A stretch of 9,449 bases of DNA from positions 1 through 9,449 of the forward strand of contig JBHELT010000098.1 of assembly GCA_046262935.1 (NCBI GenBank), given 5' to 3'. A program made the translations under genes and the position numbers. Origin of the DNA: JBHELT01 sp046262935 (GTDB lineage Bacteria; Actinomycetota; CADDZG01; JAHWKV01). Every line of letters starts with the position of its first letter. The first letter of the stretch is position 1. The notes under the pieces were generated by a model. That model did not search any database, was not told where the DNA came from, and saw only the letters and a program-made list of their open reading frames with translations. Below, one piece after another: positions 7,019-9,449 of the stretch.

Positions 7019-7730
7019 TTGCTACGAACAGGCCTTCATGGGTAACAAGCGAGGAACGTTTGGTCCGCAGCCCGTCGCAGAAGCCAGCGATCAATCGCTC
7101 GTCGAATCCTCCCGACACTAAGTACTCGGCCAATGAGTAGCCGCTCGGCCCCCGCGATCCGAAGAAGAACCAAACCGGGTCCCAATCGGCATCGACGCTG
7201 GTCTGTCTCTCGACGCGTATCTGCTGGAGTCCCGATGATGCCAGAAGGCCTTGCAGACGCTCGTAAGACAGAGTGACCGGCTCGAGAGATCCAAGTGCTT
7301 GCTTGATAACCATCCAGACCTCTTCGAGGCCTTCATCTTCGACATCGATGTCGATCTCGGCATTCAACGATTCAGACCCGGCTATGACACCGCCCGGCTC
7401 CACGACGCGCGCCGCCTCTTGCAATATCAGGTCGCGCTTTGGCGACCACACCAACAACGAACGCATCAAAGCGCCGTCGAAGGTCTTTGGCGCGAACGGG
7501 CATGACGCGGCATCGGCAGCAACCCTCGGACCTTCAGTGATCGAGAGCGCTCGTGCGTCGGAATCGAGGCAGACCACCTCGGCACCGCGGCGCCTAGCCT
7601 CGATGGCTAGAAAGCCTTGGCCGCTGCCGAGGTAGACCAATCGCCTGTTAGATATCCGCCCGAAGCGCTCCTCAGACATGTCGATGATGCGGTTTCTCAG
7701 GCTGATCAGGTCTTCGGGGTCGGCAGGCAT
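6996..7730 (-). CDS. Class I SAM-dependent methyltransferase
   Basis: A 244-aa cytosolic protein with no signal peptide. The Rossmann-type methyltransferase core is visible in order: motif I LVYLGSGQG (31-39), end of strand 2 VVCLDSD with acidic D56 for the SAM ribose (52-58), DAASCPFAPKTFDGALMRSLLVW (about 73-95; the 'PF...FD' signature of Methyltransf_11/25), and strand 5 ARVVEPGGVIAGSE (107-120). The C-terminal third (about 150-244) has an LxGLLxxSGLQQIRVER segment typical of the end of these enzymes, then a less familiar tail. The usual acidic residue of motif I is Tyr33 here. The substrate is unknown. It is transcribed against both flanking binding-protein genes: its 3' end overlaps the upstream one by 23 bp, and its start is 59 bp from the divergent downstream one. 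No member of a metabolic pathway lies next to it. Its link with the transporter genes is only positional. Confidence 0.88.
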   Translation of the reverse strand: MPADPEDLISLRNRIIDMSEERFGRISNRRLVYLGSGQGFLAIEARRRGAEVVCLDSDARALSITEGPRVAADAASCPFAPKTFDGALMRSLLVWSPKRDLILQEAARVVEPGGVIAGSESLNAEIDIDVEDEGLEEVWMVIKQALGSLEPVTLSYERLQGLLASSGLQQIRVERQTSVDADWDPVWFFFGSRGPSGYSLAEYLVSGGFDERLIAGFCDGLRTKRSSLVTHEGLFVATRSLEEL

Positions 7731-7738
7731 CAGGCATG

Positions 7739-7744
7739 AGGCTA
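7739..7744 (-). promoter_or_regulatory. Candidate -10 element for the methyltransferase gene
   Basis: On the reverse strand TAGCCT (TAnnnT) ends 8 bp before the ATG at 7730, with no Shine-Dalgarno sequence in between. The spacing suits a leaderless or nearly leaderless transcript and equals that of the divergent gene's candidate. No -35 element is evident. Confidence 0.3.
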
Positions 7745-7775
7745 CTTGTTTCCCCGAACGCGCCGCAGGCCGTCT

Positions 7776-7781
7776 TACACT
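7776..7781 (+). promoter_or_regulatory. Candidate -10 element for the binding-lipoprotein/permease unit
   Basis: TACACT (TAnnnT, 4 of 6 matches to TATAAT) ends 8 bp before the ATG at 7790. This fits transcription starting at or close to the start codon and favours 7790 over the earlier in-frame ATG at 7736. There is no good Shine-Dalgarno site and no convincing -35 box. Confidence 0.35.
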
Positions 7782-7789
7782 TCGAAAAG

Positions 7790-9136
7790 ATGAAAAGGGT
7801 AACCAGCTTCCTGACCGCGCTGATCCTGTGCGCGCTTGCAGGATGCGCGGGCGGCGCCCGCTCGAAGTTGGTTATAGGCGTTGTTGCCCCCGCTTCCGGT
7901 GCGAACGCCTCTATCGGACGCGAGGCGCTGAGGGGCGCCGAGTTGGCGGCGGCCGACCTCAACCGGCGTGGAGGTGTGGCGGGAACGATGATCAGCATCG
8001 TGTTCCGCGATGACAGCGATCGTGCAACGGCTCCTGGACAACTTCGAGACCTGGTTCGGACGCCCTCTTTAGCTGCCATCATCGGACCCGAGACATCTTC
8101 GTTGGTTTCATCCGATCGCGACCCCACATCGGTGGCTCACATACCGGTTCTGACGCTGGCGTCGGATGGAAGCGTTGCGAAGGATCCGGGGCTCTTTAGG
8201 ATCGTGCCTTCGAACAGGGCGATGGCCGCAAGTCTGGCGGGCTGGCTAGTTACGACGCGCAAGTTGAACAAGATTGCGATCGCCTCGGGGGCCGGCGCTT
8301 TCGGCCAGGATGGAACCGCCGCGGCGAAGGGCGCGTTGAAGCGGGTCGGTGTCCAACCCTCGACGGTCCAACAGATCGAACCGGGTGCACTGGATCTGTC
8401 TGGTCTTGCGCGTGGTTTGCGAACTTCGGGCGCAGACGCAGTGATCGAGTGGTGCGAACCTGCGGAAGCTGCGCGATTGACTTCGGCCATACGCGCGCTC
8501 GGATGGGATGCTCAGATCGTTGGACCGTCGAACCTTTTCGATACCGATTACCGCGCTCTAGCCGGAAGCGCGACCGACGGAACCGTTATTGCGTTCCCCA
8601 AGATCTCAGAAGAGACATGGTTCGGGCAGGATCTTCGGGATTGGTTCCTGGCTTATCACCGCCGTTTCACGCTGCTGCCCATCCCACACCAGCAGACCCT
8701 GGTCAGCGAGATCCCGATGACAGCGCTCACCGCTTACGATGCTGTTGGCTTGATAGCGGATGCATCACTGCGCGCAAAGTCCAAGGATCCGGCGCGCATC
8801 AGGGCGGCGCTGGCGGCAACACGCGATTATCGAGGGATCTTGCGCAGCTATTCTTTCGGTAAGGATCGAGAAGCATTTGGGAACTCCGAAGTAACCCCGG
8901 CGCGCCTTTTCAACCTTGCGATCCTCTACGACGTTCAGCCTGGCTTTGATCTCGATCGGCAGATAGCCTTTTACAAAGTGCAGGTCTCGGCCTTCTACGT
9001 ACCTGACGAGTATCAACAGAGCGAACAAGGCCAGAAGTTGAAAGACAGGGTGCTAGAGCAGGTACTGTCGGATCCAGAGAACGTGCAGTTCTTCAAGGCA
9101 TACGAACCGCCGCGCCCACCACCCGGACCTGTTTGA
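7790..9136 (+). CDS. Substrate-binding lipoprotein of a branched-chain-amino-acid-type ABC importer
   Basis: A 448-aa lipoprotein. The start at 7790 (MKRVTSFLTALILC) gives a standard signal with lipobox LAGC, Cys19; the in-frame ATG at 7736 would add 18 residues ahead of the signal. Peripla_BP_6 features follow: KLVIGVVAPASGANASIG (26-43), ELAAADLNRRGGVAG (51-65), AAIIGPETSSLVSS (95-108), the switch LFRIVPSNRAMAASLA (135-150), KIAIASGAGAFGQDGTAAAKG (161-181), ADAVIEWCEPAEAARLTSAI (215-234) and LTAYDAVGLIADASL (313-327). Residues about 380-448 extend past the usual core and end in a Pro-rich tail (PPRPPPGPV). The stop overlaps the ATG of the LivH-type permease (TGATG), so this is the receptor of that importer. 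It should be lipid-anchored outside the membrane and deliver its ligand to the permease pair. Specificity could be for amino acids, amides, urea-like or aromatic compounds; the sequence does not decide. Confidence 0.93.
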   Translation: MKRVTSFLTALILCALAGCAGGARSKLVIGVVAPASGANASIGREALRGAELAAADLNRRGGVAGTMISIVFRDDSDRATAPGQLRDLVRTPSLAAIIGPETSSLVSSDRDPTSVAHIPVLTLASDGSVAKDPGLFRIVPSNRAMAASLAGWLVTTRKLNKIAIASGAGAFGQDGTAAAKGALKRVGVQPSTVQQIEPGALDLSGLARGLRTSGADAVIEWCEPAEAARLTSAIRALGWDAQIVGPSNLFDTDYRALAGSATDGTVIAFPKISEETWFGQDLRDWFLAYHRRFTLLPIPHQQTLVSEIPMTALTAYDAVGLIADASLRAKSKDPARIRAALAATRDYRGILRSYSFGKDREAFGNSEVTPARLFNLAILYDVQPGFDLDRQIAFYKVQVSAFYVPDEYQQSEQGQKLKDRVLEQVLSDPENVQFFKAYEPPRPPPGPV

Positions 9137-9449
9137 TGATTCTTCTTGGCCAGGCCCTCATCGCGGGACTCGGGACAGGAGCCGTCTACGCGCTTATCGC
9201 GTATGGCATCTCGCTAGTGTTAAGTGTAAGCAAGACGCTCAACTTCGCGCACGGCGAGATCATCATGACTTCACTGTTCGCTACTTTCGTGGCCTCATAT
9301 CTGGGTGTGAACCTTCCCACCGCGTTCTTGATCGGTGTGGCCGTGGCGATCCTTCTGGGAATAGCACTTCAGCGTTTCGTATTTAAGCCATTGGCGGGGC
9401 GTAAGGGTTCGATCGCGTGGGTATTGGGGGTTGTTGTGTTCGCCGCGGT
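9136..9449 (+). CDS. livH: LivH-type permease of branched-chain-amino-acid-type ABC importer (5' part)
   Basis: The first 104 residues of a membrane permease (BPD_transp_2 family), cut by the right edge. It opens with the hallmark of LivH proteins: GLGTGAVYALIAYGISLVLS (11-30), then NFAHGEIIM (36-44), and at 79-88 QRFVFKPLAG, equivalent to the 'ER..yRPL' loop. Helices are visible at about 5-30, 44-57 and 62-80, with another starting near 92. LivH pairs with LivM to form the channel, powered by the LivG and LivF ATPases; these genes are expected just beyond the window. The ATG overlaps the stop of the binding lipoprotein by one base (TGATG), indicating translational coupling within one operon. 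The family is certain; the symbol denotes the family type, not proven leucine transport. Confidence 0.93.
   Translation, partial: MILLGQALIAGLGTGAVYALIAYGISLVLSVSKTLNFAHGEIIMTSLFATFVASYLGVNLPTAFLIGVAVAILLGIALQRFVFKPLAGRKGSIAWVLGVVVFAA

Noticed and set aside
6990..7040. Bidirectional terminator between the convergent genes
   Set aside because: I found no stable GC-rich hairpin followed by a T run. The two coding ends overlap instead.
7736..7789. Upstream start at 7736 for the second binding lipoprotein
   Set aside because: The added 18 residues precede an ideal lipoprotein signal (MKR...LAGC), and the candidate -10 at 7776-7781 lies downstream of 7736.
1..9449. tRNA, rRNA, CRISPR, insertion sequence or prophage content
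   Set aside because: Intergenic space totals little more than 110 bp, no cloverleaf, spaced repeats, transposase motifs or terminal inverted repeats were seen, and composition looks even across the window.

Overview
The window looks like part of a chromosome from a moderately high-GC bacterium (GC somewhere above 55% by eye). It is devoted almost entirely to cell-surface and solute-uptake proteins. Packing is very tight, start/stop codons overlap, Shine-Dalgarno sites are weak or absent, and two of the exported proteins are lipoproteins with long polar linkers or large Ser/Thr-rich surface proteins. This suggests an actinobacterium or a similar high-GC lineage, but nothing in the window (no rRNA, no marker gene) fixes the taxonomy. 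There are no tRNAs, IS elements, CRISPR arrays or phage genes, and no gene-free stretch longer than about 60 bp.

Left half, minus strand (5250 down to 1): four genes in one direction, each joined to the next by a 4-base ATGA overlap. In transcription order they are: a 749-aa Ser/Thr-rich surface protein with a C-terminal membrane anchor and an internal repeat (5250-3001); a 225-aa lipoprotein with a beta-rich, Ig-like (possibly FxLYD-type) domain (3004-2327); a 403-aa lipoprotein of the type 1 (Leu/Ile/Val-like) periplasmic-binding-protein family (2330-1119); and a secreted PQQ-like beta-propeller protein (1122 to beyond base 1). All four carry Sec-type signal peptides, so this is an operon made wholly of exported proteins. 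No known system that I recognise matches it as a whole.

Right half: a 55-bp divergent intergenic region holds a tandem 8-bp repeat. Beyond it, on the plus strand, is a 570-aa type 1 binding protein carrying an extra C-terminal DUF4352-like beta-sandwich (5306-7018). It converges on, and overlaps by 23 bp, a minus-strand class I SAM-dependent methyltransferase (7730-6996). Divergent from the methyltransferase is a second plus-strand unit: a 448-aa type 1 binding lipoprotein (7790-9136), joined by a TGATG overlap to the start of a LivH-type permease (9136 onward, cut by the window edge).

How the genes may work together: the right end is the start of a branched-chain-amino-acid-type (HAAT family) ABC importer, whose remaining subunits (LivM, LivG, LivF types) are expected just past the window. 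Three different type 1 binding proteins lie within about 8 kb, but only one permease gene is seen. The cluster may therefore be a multi-receptor uptake locus, in which the surface protein, Ig-like lipoprotein and beta-propeller capture or present the substrate. That functional link is inference. The substrate cannot be read from the sequence.
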